In this document: piece after piece, positions 22,450-35,800 of the stretch
Numbering within the stretch: position 1 is the first letter of the stretch
Layout of the letters: the number at the start of each line of letters is the position of its first letter
Origin: Esteya vermicola
Lineage: Eukaryota > Ascomycota > Sordariomycetes > Ophiostomatales > Ophiostomataceae
NCBI GenBank assembly: GCA_002778215.1
Contig: PCDM01000018.1
Coordinates: forward strand, 2,232,001 to 2,296,000
Direction: 5' to 3'
DNA length: 64,000 nt
The notes under the pieces: model-generated
Told to the model about the DNA's origin: nothing
What the model saw: only the letters and a program-made list of their open reading frames with translations
Databases searched by the model: none
Position numbers and translations under genes: made by a program

Positions 22450-23486
22450 GTATAAGTAAGAAGACTATGCTTATATATATAATATAACTATTAGTAAAAG
22501 GCTTATAAAGCGCCTTTAAAGTTTAAAAACTAAATTTAAATAATTTTAAAGGTAAAAATATAGTCTTTATAGCCTTATTATATACTAACGGCTAAGCGCT
22601 ATTAAAAGCTAATCGTTAAGCGTATAACTTAAAGCTAAAGCTATTTAAGAAGTATAAAGATTTATTAACGTATTTATAGTAATAAGAGTAGTATAAGGTA
22701 ATAAGGTATATATTTAAATTAGTACCTTAATAGTACTTTTTAAATATTAATAAAATTAATATAATACTTTAACTTATAAATAAAGCTTTTCTTATTTATT
22801 AAAAGTAGTTTTTTAATACACTATTAAAATAAGAACGTATATTAAGCTTATACTTTTAAAACGTTTTTAATACTTAGTTAAATATATTAATATTAAAAGT
22901 AAAAAATTTGTTTAATACTATAGTAATATATTTAAAAAAATCTTACTAACTTATAAAATAAAGCCTTAATAACTACTATATATATATAAGCTTATTAAAA
23001 AAGAAGATTAGTCTTTTACTTAAAAAATTTATAATAGTTATAGTTTATATAAAACTAAATAACAAAATTAAATATAACTTTATTATAAAAGGTATAACTT
23101 ATACTACTAATTAGTATTAAATATTAAAACGTATAAATAAACTTTAAAAGAATAGCTTTTTAAATAAGTAGTAAAAAAGAACTATACTTAATATAAAAAA
23201 GAAAAAGAAGACCTTTAATAAAAAACTAAAAAGAAAGTCTTTAAAGCTTAAAAGTTTAAATAATTTTTAAATAAGTTTAACTTAAAACGTTATACTAAAT
23301 TAAATAGTAATAATATTAAGTGTTTTTATTATAGTAAGAAAGGCTATATCTTACTTATATATTTTAATAAGTTAGTAAGTAAGTTACTAAAAAAGGACGT
23401 TTAAGTTAACTTTATTAAGGTTAATAATAATAATAACTTTAGTAATAAAGGTAAAAAAAGTAAGAATAAAGGAAAAGCTTAGGCAG
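22450..23486 (+). pseudogene. B2 gag remnant with zinc knuckle
   Basis: Matches B1 gag from the ATATAATATAACTATTAGTA segment through the KKDV*VNFIKVNNNNNF stretch. The first Cys of the knuckle survives as TGT; the second Cys and the His are Tyr. Lys-rich tail KGKKSKNKGKA just before the E1 insertion. Confidence 0.75.
23482..23486. repeat. Target-site duplication GGCAG (left) of E1
   Basis: GGCAG occurs immediately before the E1 5' LTR and immediately after its 3' LTR (45,547-45,551). B1 shows the uninterrupted sequence around the equivalent site. Confidence 0.93.
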
Positions 23487-23724
23487 TATTACTAGTAACA
23501 TTTACTATAAAAAGGGAAATTCCTATAGTTTTTAAATAGACAATACAACCAACTTTATATCTACATACTTTTATACTAATATATAAGAATTATATAGAAT
23601 TATTAACATATTATAGTTACTTGCTTTATTTATTTATTTTTTTTATTTAAAGTGTATATACTAAGAACAATATATAGTTGTTATTAGTGTATTTTTTCTT
23701 ATAGTAGTAAACTAGTGTATAATA
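23487..23724 (+). repeat. 5' LTR of E1 (238 bp)
   Basis: TATTACTAG...GTATAATA, consistent with TG...CA ends after RIP. Same length as the 3' LTR. Confidence 0.92.
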
Positions 23725-23786
23725 AGTAATAGTAACTCCTTTTATAGCTTAAGCTTGCTTATTATAAAAAGACTACCTTTTACTAT

Positions 23787-23790
23787 ATAC
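23787..23790. repeat. Target-site duplication ATAC (left) of D1
   Basis: ATAC before D1 and again at 36,878-36,881. In E3 the same site occurs once (reverse complement at 565-568). Confidence 0.9.
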
Positions 23791-24164
23791 TAAGTATAGA
23801 GTACGTACTATAACTAATATCACAGTACCCGTACTTAAAATAGGAGGCAAATTAGGTCAAGGCTTTGCCTCAACACTCTCTACTTTAAAAGGTATAAGTA
23901 GACAAGACGTAGCCACTAGAAAGACAGACAGATAGCAAGGAATTAAATAGATAGAATTAACTACACAAGCTTTATATATAATACCTATAAGTACGTCTTT
24001 CTTTGTTCTTGCCTACTAGTAAGCCGTTTATAGAGTATAGTATAGAAGAAGGGACTATTAACTAATTAGTTAATAGTCCTTTTTTATATTATTCTACGTA
24101 CTATAATAATTATTAGTAGTGTATATAGTTATATATATATATATAGTAGGTAGTTTTATACTTA
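23791..24164 (+). repeat. 5' LTR of D1 (374 bp)
   Basis: Matches 36,506-36,877 and the reversed D2 LTRs. Its left half keeps many CA/TG sites (CACAGTACCCG, GCCTCAACACTC), while other parts are mutated, so RIP was patchy. Contains a 28-bp palindrome at 24,052-24,079. Confidence 0.94.
24052..24079. repeat. 28-bp perfect palindrome in the D1 5' LTR
   Basis: GGACTATTAACTAA followed directly by its reverse complement, with no spacer. Present at the same place in all four D LTRs. Confidence 0.95.
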
Positions 24165-27100
24165 CTAGTAATAAGAGTAGGACTTAAAATACACTAGTTG
24201 TAAGACTAGATGTTTAAGTTCTACTTAAAAAGCTATAATACTTATAAAACACTATTACTTTATTTATTTAAACTCTTATAATAACCTTTTTTAATTAAAG
24301 ATATAAGAAGTAATTAGTTAATAGCTATACTATAAGTAATTGTTAAGGTAGGTCTTTAATTCTTATTTATACTTTTAATAAGTAGAAAAAAGGGTAAGAT
24401 TACTACTTTATTTATTTTTTAATAGTTTTAAATTATAAAGTTATAAAAAATAAAAACTAGGTATTAAAATATAAATTTAATATAAAGGAAGTTTTATAAA
24501 AAAGAGTTACTTGTAATAGCTTTTAAGAATATATTATTAACTATTATACTAAATAATTAAATATATATTATTATAATTAGTTATAGTAAATAGCTACTAT
24601 TAACTAATTATATAAAAACGGCTTAACTATAAAAGTGGTTAAGGTTAGTATAAAACTAATTTTAATTTATAATAAGTAAATTAGTAGTTAAGTAAAGCCT
24701 TAAAAAGTAGCCTATATAGCTTTTTATATAACTATATTAGTAAAGGATAAACGTGCTTTTATTAGTAAAAAGAAAAGGTGTTTTTTTTAATTGTTTAAAA
24801 GTAGTTAGTATATATATTACTATATTTAGTATTATAAAAAAAGTAGTAGTAAATAAGTATTAGTTTTATAAATAAACGGCTAATTAACAAAGGTTAAACA
24901 CTGCTTTAACAATACTAATACAAGGTTTAAGAAACATTAAAGGCAACCTTATAATAATAGTTAAGATTAAGTACTAAAATACTATAAACTGTCCTTTTTC
25001 TAACTCTTATCTTAACTATAAATATATTAACAAGTATTAATTTAGTAATAATATTTTAAAAATAAATAAAAATAAATTTAGTAGTAAGTTAGTAAATAGT
25101 TATTTAATAGTAAATTAAGGCTATAGTAGTTATTAATAGGACTAATTTAATATAACAACTCTTAGTTACTATCTACTTTAAAAAGGCTTATATATAGGTT
25201 ATTAAAGTAAAGGTAGTAGTAGTAAAATTAAATATACTTATAAAATATAAAGTAAAAGAGCTTAGAATATTAATAAAAACAGACTAAGTTAAAAAGTAGT
25301 AAAAAGCCTTATTACTTTATAGTATAACTTAGTAAATAAAGGATTAGTATACTTTTATAAAAACTAAATATATTAAACTTCCCTTTTCTTCCTTCTTAGT
25401 AAAAAGAATAATTATAGTTTTCCTTTCTTATAAATATAAGTTATTTAAAGTTTTATACAAAGAATTAGTTGTTGTATATTTCTTTTTTATTACGCTTTTA
25501 CCTTAAAGAATTACTTTCTTTTTTATTAGAAAGACTAATAAATAATTAAGTAAGTAGCTTAGTATTTAAATCTTATATTTTATATATAATATACAAAACT
25601 ATTAAAACAAACGCCTACTTTATTAATATATCTTTTTTAACTTTTAAAAGACTGCCTTTATTAACTAGCGCCTTTACAAATATATTAATTTACCTAACAT
25701 TTAAAAAAACGCTATAATTTTAAGGTTAAGCCTTCCCTTACTTTAAAACTCTTACTACCTTTACTTTTAATAGTAATAACGTTATACGTTTTCTTTATTA
25801 CTATAAGGCTCTAGTAAAGGCAGCCTTACTTTTAAATAAAGACAAAGTTTATTAACTACTAATATATTATATAATTAATAAAATAAGTTTTATAAAAGGA
25901 CTAGTAAAAACTGCTTTAACTATAAAATAAGAAGGAAAGTTTATAAATTTAAAGAAGGCTATATAGTAAAACTATAGTACTTAGAATAAGGAATAGTACT
26001 ACACTTTTTAAACTTAAGTTTTTATATAGTTTTATACTATTTATAGTAAAAACTTATAAATTTTATTTTAAAAATTAGTTAAACTTAATATAAATATAAA
26101 ACAAGTAAAATATAATCTATAATTAACTAATTAGTTAATAGCACTATACTACAGCCTTTTTATTATAGTTATATACTAGCTATTACTTTAAGTAAATTAC
26201 TTATACTATAATTTTTAAACTATACCTTTTTAAGAATTTTATAATTAAATTATTAAATACTTTAAAAACAACGTTTACTTAATAAATAATTATTATTATT
26301 AAAGGTTTTAAAGGTCTTTTTAAGTTTTACCCTTTACTTATTAAATTAAAGCACTTTTTTATTAATACGCCTTACTACTTTTTATTATACTTATTCTAGT
26401 TGTTCTAACTATACTACAACTTTAAGCTATTTAGTTAAAAGACGTGTTTAAATTAATTACTAAAAGTATAACAAACCTTACTATTAACTAAAACTATATA
26501 ATAATAAAATACTTAAAAAAACATAGTTTTTCTATATTCTTAGCTTAAAACCTATATAATACTAAAGTAATTTAGTAATTACTACTTATAACTAACATTA
26601 AAAAAGTCTTATAAGTAAATAATAACACTATCTTTAATATATTTATTTAATAAGTGTTATAAAACGCCTTTACTACTTTTACTATAATAGTAAAGACTAT
26701 TTAATAACTAAGTATATTAAGTCTTATAAAGACTATTAAGCTAGACTTTTATACTATAATATAAGAAAAAGCTGTTTTTTTATAAAGTTAATAAAAGAGT
26801 ATTAACTACTTATTATATTAATAAGACACTTTTATAATAAAGGTTAAATAAGAAATTTAATTTAAAGCTATTTAATAAGGTATTACAACTTTTTAAGCGT
26901 AAAAGAAATATAGTAAATATAGTCTTAAGAAGAAGTAATAAAAATAAGTAAGTAATTCTTATTTTTAAATAATACTAATAGTTTAATTATATTATTAAAT
27001 AAAATACCTTTTAGTTTTAATTTAAGTGTTAATATAGTTAAGCTTATTAAAAAGAATAATCTTATATTTACTAACTACCTTTTTTTAGTAAAACTAGTAA

Positions 27101-28800
27101 ACAAGGCTTATAATCTATTTATTACTTTTATATTAACTAAAAAGTATAAATAAGTTAATAATAATATATATCTTTATATACTAGTTATAAACGTATAAGA
27201 AGTGTAAGAATTTATTAATATTACCTTGTTTAAAAAGGACTTATTATCTTATTAACTAACTACTTAAGTTTTATTAAAAGTAAATACTAAGCTTATTCTA
27301 AATATTAAATACTAATTATTAAAGACAACTTTTAACTTTAAAGTTAAAGTCTTAATATACTAGCTTTTACAACTTAGCTTAGTATATATAGTATAAGTTA
27401 TATTTAATATTTAAGACTTTATAACACTTAGTATTAAGATAGTTTATATTAATAGTAAAACGTTAATAGTTTTAAATAAAGCTTTTTACCTTGTTTAAAT
27501 AACGTTTTATATAGTTAGTATAAATAAGCCTTTTTAAATTTTAAACCTTTTAAGTAATTAAATAATATAAATAATATTAAAATTCTATTAAGTAACTAGC
27601 TTTTAAGCTAACTTTATACTTATAAAAGTAGCTAATCTTTTAAAAATACACGTTTAAATTTATAATAGCTCTTTTTAAAAAAGCTTATAACCTACTCTTA
27701 TTAATACTAAATTATAAGTTTTTTTAATTTTTAACTAACTTATAAGAAAGCTAGGTATTTTATTATTTAAAACTAAAGCTTTTTTTACTAGTATTTATAA
27801 TACAAGTATTTAGTTTACTAATAAATCTATAACTATTTTATAGTTAAAAAGGTATAAATTACTAGTTTACTTATATATTATACTTAGTAGAATAACTAAT
27901 AAAAACCTATTATTAAAAATACTATATATTTTTAATATAAAGCTGTATTTTTTATATAGCTTTATTATTAAAATAATATATATTAATATAACTATTAGTA
28001 ATATTTACTTTATTGTTAATATAAGCAACTTTTTAATATTAATAAATTAGTTAAAAGTATATATTAATACTTTAAAATAAACTATAGTAAGTACTTAAGA
28101 TTACTTATTATAATAGTATTTATTTTAACACTATTATTAAATTTAAAGAATAAGCTTTTAAGTATTATTTATAAAAACTACTTATAACTAATACTAAAGC
28201 TTATTTAACTTTTTAGCCTATCTTTATTAAAGGATACTAAATTCTATTAATTATTATAATAAGTCTACTATAACAATATTTTATATAAAAGGAAAGGTTT
28301 AAAGGTTTAACTATTAAATAATATTATATTTAATAGCTTTACTTTTAAAAGAAGTATAAATTAAAAAGTAGAAAAATAAAAAGAAGTTTAAAAAAACTTC
28401 TAGCCTACTATACAAAACTTTACTATATTTATTACTTTAAAGATTAGTTTAGTAAAATAAAAGTATAAACTAATATTTAATTAACTTATAGTAATAATTA
28501 ACTAATTAAACAATAGTTTATAAAAAAAAAAGAAGAAAATTTTAGTATAAATTCTTTTTAATAAGGAATTTATATTAGTATAAACTTTTAATTATATTAA
28601 CAAGCTTAACTTATTAGTAGCATTTTTATAAGTTATTAAAACTATACTATACACAGCCTTTTAAACTTGTATAATTCTAATACCTTACTTACTAATTAAA
28701 CAAGTTATTAACCTTTTACACTAGTGCCTTAGTAAAAAAACAATTAAAAAAAGTTATAAATCTTATAAAAATCCTTAGTTTTTAATAAAAAAGAAGAATA
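24165..28800 (+). pseudogene. D1 leader, gag and protease zone
   Basis: Precedes the recognised reverse transcriptase in the same strand. No zinc knuckle or protease active site could be fixed by eye. The equivalent part of D2 keeps a 79-codon open frame at 56,425-56,186 (minus), which matches D1 at about 26,960-27,200. Confidence 0.55.
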
Positions 28801-29950
28801 AAAAAGTATAGCTAATAAATAATATAGTTAAGTATAATTAGTATATAGTATATAATATATTTACTTTTTTAATAATAAAGATCTTTTTAAAAGAATTTAA
28901 AATATATAAAAGAATCTTCTTACTTAATCTTTTTTTAAATTATAACTAGATTAAACTTACTAAAAAAAGTAAAGATATAACTATGTTTTTAACTTTAATT
29001 AGACTATTTAAAATATATACTTTACTATAAAAAGGTACTAACTTAATAGCTTAGTTTTAACATATTATAGTTTAACTACTATATAAGCTTATATTTAATT
29101 AAGTATTACTCTTTTTTAATAATATTATAATTAAAGGCCTTATATTTATTTATAATAATAAAGAAATCTTGTTAAGAGTTTAGTACTACGTTTTAAAGCA
29201 TCTTTAGAATATAAACCTTGTCTTTATAAATTACAAGCTAGCTAGTACTATAATTATAGCTAAAAAATTATAATAGTGCTAGCTTATAGTTATTATTATT
29301 AAATATATATATAGTAGGTTTAGTTATATACTTAAGAAGTCTAAGATTATTAAAATTATTAAATAGACTTAACTAATTAATTTAAAGGACTTTTATAACT
29401 TTCTTAGTATTTTTATATTTTATAAGACTTAAGTATAAGACAAAGTTATAGTAGCCGCCCTTTTTTATATTCTTTTATAAAAAGGCGCTTATTAATAGTA
29501 GAAAGATATAAAAAAGTTAACCTTTAACTTATTAAAAGAACAACTTTTTACTACTTTTGTTTTAGTAATAATTAATTACTTTAAAAAAGGTAGACTAATA
29601 ATACTTATAATTAATATAAGTATTTTAAAATAAAAAGTAGTACTTTTATAAGAAATTAATAAAAAAAGACGTTTTATATAATATAAATTAAAATAATAAG
29701 ATATAAAAGTAGTAGTTAATAATACTATAAAAAAAGAATATAAAGAACTAGTTACTACTTTAAAAAAACTATATAACTATATTTATAGTATATATTTTTA
29801 AATTAAAACTAACTTATAAATTTTAATAAATTAGTTAAATAAAGCTATTAATAAACTTTTTAAAGCACTACTTATATAATAAGTAGTATAAGTTTAAAAT
29901 TTTAATTTTATTATTAAGTATATTTCTAGTATAAAGAATATACTTATTAA
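28800..29950 (+). pseudogene. D1 reverse transcriptase and RNase H remnant
   Basis: Motifs in order: LFLNYNQIKLTKKSKDITMFLT, LLQGATNLIAQF, FFNNIIIKGLIF, Y*YYVLKHL, IAKKL, then IINYFKKGRLIILIINIS and IKKEYKELVTTLKKLYNYI for RNase H, and NFNFIIKYISSIKN at the end. Both catalytic Asp of the DD box are Asn. The lineage has the FLDDIGIKGP form seen in a common fungal Gypsy group. Confidence 0.88.
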
Positions 29951-30499
29951 TACACTTTTACATTATTTAAGAATTAATAAAAACAAGCTTAAAGCTATAA
30001 AGAATAATCTTAATAAGTTTATTAATATATATATTAATACTTAAAAAGTGTTAATTAATAATAAACCTTTATTTAATTACTTAATAGTACTTTAAACTTA
30101 AAACTTAAATAACTATTATAAGAATATTCTTAATCTTATTAAAGACTACTTTTTTTCTTTAAGAATTTTAAGTGTAAGAAAAAGAAAGCTTTTATATTAA
30201 GTATAATTTTACTTTTATTAAATAAGTATTTTATAATATAAGAATATTAAGAATTTAAACTACCTTTTAAAAGTAATTTACAACTTTAATAACTAAGTAT
30301 AGTTTATATAAAAATACTATATTACAACTAAATATTAAAGGATTAAACTATTGTATATAGTACTTTATAAAAGGTATTAGTAGTATAAAATATATAATTA
30401 TATAAAAAAGATAGTTTTAACTTGTTTAAATTACTTAAAATAAAAGCTTTATTAATTAGTTAACTTAGTTATAACTTAGTAGTTATTAGTTACTTTATT

Positions 30500-31450
30500 T
30501 TAAAAAATTTATTTAAATATTATATATATACTACTATATAATAACAAGTATTATATTATTAAAGCTTAATATACTTTTATAAAATATATTAAAGTTATAA
30601 CTATTTTTAATACTAAAGTTAAAACTATCTTTAAGTTTTTATAAAACTATATAATAACTAACTATAGCTTATTAGTTATTATTATAGTAAATAAAAGACT
30701 TAAATTTAAAAGTAACTTTAAAAAAGTTTATAACAACTTAAAAGTAGTATATATTTTAACGTTTATATATAATTTATAAGTAAATAGCCTTATTAAAAAA
30801 GAACACTTTTTACTTATTAGAATACTTGTTAAGTTAACCTTTAAAAGAATAAAAGACTAAATAAAGTACTTTTTTATAATACTTTTAATAAATTAAATAA
30901 TAGTATACTAGTTTTATAACTAAACGTTATTCTTTCTTTTTTATAGTATAAAAGCTTTACTTTTTATTAATATTTATATTCTTATTTAATAAGTACTTAA
31001 TTAAAGAATAAGTATATTTTTTAAAAAGCTTCTTTAAAAAAGAACTAAAATACTATAACGCCTTTTAATAAACTAAAAAAAAGCTGTTATTATAGTTAAT
31101 AAGTTTTAAAAAAAACTTATTAAATTAAGAAACTTTATAAACGTTAGTAGAATATAATAGTTAGATTAGTTAATAGCTTAAAGTAATATAGTACTTATTT
31201 AAAATAATAAAAAAGAAATTAATAAGTTAGTTAAAAGCAAGTTAAAGTATAAATAGTAAAGCCTTTTTTATATAAATATAGTTTATAATAATAATATATA
31301 TATACTTATATATTTAAATAAAGTTTTTTTATTAAGTATATTTACTAGTTAACAACTTAAAAAATTTAAATAAAATATTATAAGAATTTAAAAGTTAAAT
31401 ATTTATAATTTAATAACTATAAACTAGTTATAACTTACTAATAAGATTTA
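30500..31450 (+). pseudogene. D1 integrase remnant
   Basis: VNKRLKFKSNFKKVYNNL and ILTFIYNL*VNSLIKKEHF fit the D..S.GPEF and SAYHPQ.NG.IERGH segments of Gypsy integrases. Then SKLKYK*QSLFYIN fits the KL.YRW.GPY.V module at the C-terminal end. Marks the end of pol. Confidence 0.75.
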
Positions 31451-32829
31451 AAAAAATAATAATTATATTATAAGTTAGTATTTTAATAATAAAAGCCTTA
31501 TTAATAATAATAATATAGACTAAATCTTTTTATAGTAGTATAAACTACTTACTATTTATATAAATTTTAAAATTCTTATTTTAATATAACTAAAAACTTT
31601 TTTACTTTTTTATTATTATTTTTTTTATAACTAAAAGCTTTATTAGTAGTAGTATTAACTATATATAAAATAATAATATAACTTATTAACCTTTTTAACA
31701 CTATATTAACTAGATTACTATATAGTTAATACTAAATATATATTTACTTTTAAAAAATATTATTATAGTTTTAAGCTAAATTAATAAAAGGCTTATACTT
31801 TAACGTCTTTTATACTTTATTTTAAATAACTATAAGCATATTGCCTTTTATTAAAATTAAGTATAATTTTGTTATAATAGTAAAATATAAGTTGTTGTAA
31901 CTATAGATCTTCTTATTTATATAAAAGAAGTAGTTTTTATATATATTACTATATTTTAAAAGTATAAAGTAGTTAAAGAAAGGCTAGAATATATTAATAT
32001 ACAAGCCTTTATATTAGATAATTAATAATAAGTAGTAAGTATAGTACTACTTATATAGTATTAAACGTATAACACTAAATAAATAAATAAATAGGCCTTA
32101 TCTTTAGTACTTATTCTTTATTATTTATACTATAATATTGTTTAAAGATTTACTATTTATAGCCTTTACTAAAACTTTATTTATTAACCTACTCTTTAAC
32201 TATATAATTTAGTAATTTTAAATAGCTATATTAAATTAAAGGTTTAATTATAAATTAAACAGCTTTTATACATTGTTTAAAAACTACTAGAATAAATACA
32301 CTCTTGTATAATCTAGTAAAAGTATAGAGCAAATTAATACGCTTATAAGTACTACTTTATAATAAACTAAGTATAAATAATAGTGCTTAAATAAAACGTT
32401 GTTAAACAACTAAGCTATAATCCTTTTATTCTTAACAAGCTATAACAACGCCGTCCTTTTTTAAACGTAAATATAACACTTTGTCTTTTTTTTATACTAA
32501 GCTAGTTTAAAGTAAATCTACTTCTTATTAACGTTTAAAAGGTTAGACATCTACTTAAATAGTATATACAAGGCTTAAAAGAAAGTAATAATAATGACGA
32601 TTTAATTTAACAACTTTTTAAAGCTTTTATAACTAGTATTAGCCTTTTTATTAGGCTTGTCTTTATCTTACTATTAGCTCTTTACTATTAAATATAGTGC
32701 TATATACTCTACTTTTTTTAATAAGCTATAAGTAATATAAATACTTACTTTAGTAGTTATTTACTTTATTATAGCCTATATAACTATTAAAGTTTTAGCT
32801 TTAACTATCTTCTTTATAATAATATATAC

Positions 32830-33250
32830 TACTTTTACTTGTTTTTATACCTTCTCTCTTTTCTTCTTTTTTTACTTACCTTTTTTTACTAAATTAGCCT
32901 TCTTTTCCTTTTTTTTCTTCTTTTTTTACTTTTTTTTATCTTTTATCTTATTACCTTTTTATTTCCCTTTTTTAACTCTCTCCTTTTCCTTTACCTTCTT
33001 CCTTTTTTTATCCTTCTCCTTTTTCTTTTTATTCTTCTTTACCCTTTTTATTTTTTTCTTTATATCATTTTTTTCCTTCTTTTTCTTTTTATCTTTAACT
33101 ACTCTCTTCTTCTTTTATACAGCCTTTTTTTAATACTTTAATATAGCTAATATACGTTTTACTCTTTTAGCCTTTATTCTCTTTATTACCTTTTTTTTTC
33201 TTTATTTTTTTTTTTTTCTTTATTTTTTTTTCTTTTTTTCTTTAATCTTC
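32830..33250 (-). pseudogene. Possible antisense Lys/Glu-rich ORF, D1 copy
   Basis: The minus strand reads as long runs of AAA, AAG and GAA codons. It corresponds to 50,100-50,560 on the D2 plus strand, where the frame has few stops. It could instead be a non-coding polypurine tract that RIP cannot alter because it has no CpA. Confidence 0.35.
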
Positions 33251-35601
33251 TTTTCTTTAGTAGCCTTTTAGGCACTTTACTTACTTTCTAACTTGTTTAC
33301 TTTAGTACTTACACTACCTTCTATCTTAGTATTAATATTTATAAAATCCTTATTACTAAATTAAGTATTAGTCTAACTATTTTAAGGCTTTATCTTGTTT
33401 AAGTTTATATTTACTATATTGTTTAATAGCTTTTTTTAAATTGCTACTCTTACTCTAACGTAGATCTTAGTAGAAAACGTTTACTTACTCTTTTTTATAT
33501 TGCTTATTATAAAATATAAAAGATTCTTTTTTTAAGCTATAATAATAAACAAGTTTTAACTATATAATAATAATATAAAAACGTTTAATTTAATAATAAA
33601 CGCTTTAATATATTTATTAAAGGTATTATAAAAAAAGAATATAATATATTAAAAATAAATAAATAGTTTACTTTAAAAATATATCTTTATTTATTTAAAA
33701 ACTACTTATTATTTAAAGTATTAATAGTAAAGATAAGGCTAATACATCTTTATTTATTAAATTATTATAATAAATAAAAACGTTAAAAACGTTTATTATT
33801 ACCTTTTTCTTCTACTATAGTAGTTATAATCTTTATTTTTATTATTTATATTTACTTTATTATAAGCTCTTTTTACTATATTTAACTATTTATATCTTAT
33901 TACTAAATTACTTTATTTATATATACTAAGTACTATTAAACTACTATATTTAGTATAATATTTTATATTTAAAACGTTATTATTTTATAAAATAATTAAC
34001 TAGACTTTATTTTATAAAAAGATAGTATATAAAGTAAATAAAATCTTAAAACCGTTTTCTAAAAACTACTATATACTTTAAATATTATTATAAACTAACT
34101 AGTATATATTAACCTTTTTATTATAAGAAAAACAAAGCTTTTAAGTAAATAAACAACGTTTAATTTAATAAAAAACTATTACTTTAACTTATTTTATTAT
34201 TTAATAAATATAAATATTAAATAGTATAGCTTTAATATAAATAATTACTATACTAGTTTATATAATATAACTAGTTGTTTAATTTAGTAATAGTATATAC
34301 TAATAGTTAGTATAATAGTTAAACTAGTGTTTACTATTACTAAACTTAAAAATATTGTTTAACTTTAGTTTTTTATACTATAAACACTAAATATATTAAA
34401 GAGTATATAGTTATATAAAAATATAACTATTTATTAATTCTTAATAAACTACTATTTTTAAAAAGAGTATTTTTTTATATTTATTTTTAATACTTATATA
34501 AAAATTCTATACTATTTTAACTTTTTATTACACTTATATAAGAACTTAAAAAAGTAGTATAAAAAGTAGTTATTTAATAATATATATATAGTTATTTTTT
34601 ACTAGCTTTTAATAAAGGTAAGCTAAGTTTAATAAAAAGATAACTAAAGCTATAATATAATAATAAACAAGCTAATACAACTATTCTCTTAAAAACTATA
34701 AATATTATTAATAAACTACTTTATATACTTGTATTAGTTTATTAATAGGCTTATATAAAATTAAATAAAAACTACTTACTTAAAAGTTTTTTATTAATAA
34801 ATAAGTACGCTTTATTTAAAGCTTAGTTATATAAATATATTATTTATATACTTTTTATTAAAAAAACCGTTGTTTTAATATAATTTAAACTTTTATATTA
34901 AAAATGTTTAAACTTATTTAAATATATTAAAAAGACTATATATAAACAACTAAAGTTTAATAAACTAAGTAATATTTTTTAAATAGCTTAAGTTAAAGCT
35001 AGTATTTACTATTATTTATATACTTTATAAACTATATAAAAAGCCGTTTAGGCTAATTAAACAAAGTTACTAAGATTTTTAATATACTATATTATTACTA
35101 TTAAACCGGCTACTAAATACTATTTAATATACTTAATAATTTAGTAAAAATAACTATAGAATACTTAGTACGCCTTTACTACTTAATTACTTAGTAAAAC
35201 TACTACTTTAAGTAGTATTTATAAAATAGTACTAGTAGTTTATAATAAAAGATAAAGTAGTTAATTTAGTAAAGCTATTAAAGACTTTATTAAATTAAAC
35301 TACTTCTTTGTTTAAACTACTATAGCCGCCTTTATAAACGGATTACTAGCTTATAATACCTACTTATACTAGTTAACTAAAAGCAGCTTAGATTCTTAAT
35401 ATATTTTATATTTAATAAGTTAACTTAGCTAAAGTATATAACTTTATAAACGCCTTAGTAAGATATAATCTAAGTATTAACTAGTAAAAACTCTTTAATA
35501 AAGTTTTAAGTATTTACTTTATACTAGGTTATAAGAAAAAGTAAAAAGAGCTAAACACTATAAAAAAGTTAAACGTTAAAAACTAAACTTTTACAACGTT
35601 G

Positions 35602-35800
35602 TCTTTAAAGTTATTATTAAATTATAATATAAACCTACCTTCTTTCTTTTCTTCTTTACTATTAAACACTACTAAGTCTTTAAAGTTATTATTAAATTAT
35701 AATATAAACCTACCTTCTTTCTTTTCTTCTTTACTATTAAACACTACTAAGTCTTTAAAGTTATTACTAAATTATAATATAGACCCTCTTTCTTCTCTTT
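35602..35800 (+). repeat. 75-bp tandem repeat in D1, 2.6 copies
   Basis: Units at 35,602-35,676 and 35,677-35,751 are identical; a diverged partial third unit follows. The open frame 35,599-35,910 is a product of this repeat (LNYNINLPSFFSSLLLN twice) and is not a gene. D2 has a single unit at about 47,690-47,770. Confidence 0.93.

Larger units (their letters stand above)
21814..23486 (+). mobile_element. B2 (left part): LTR, leader and gag of a B-family Gypsy
   Basis: Begins with a terminal repeat TGTTATAG (about 21,814-22,100), then a leader, then a gag remnant matching B1 gag, with zinc knuckle CFYYSKKGYILLIYF at about 23,321-23,365. The gag is interrupted at 23,487 by E1; the interrupted sequence resumes at 45,552. 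B2 ends at 46,060 in an inverted copy of its own LTR and leader. Confidence 0.78.
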
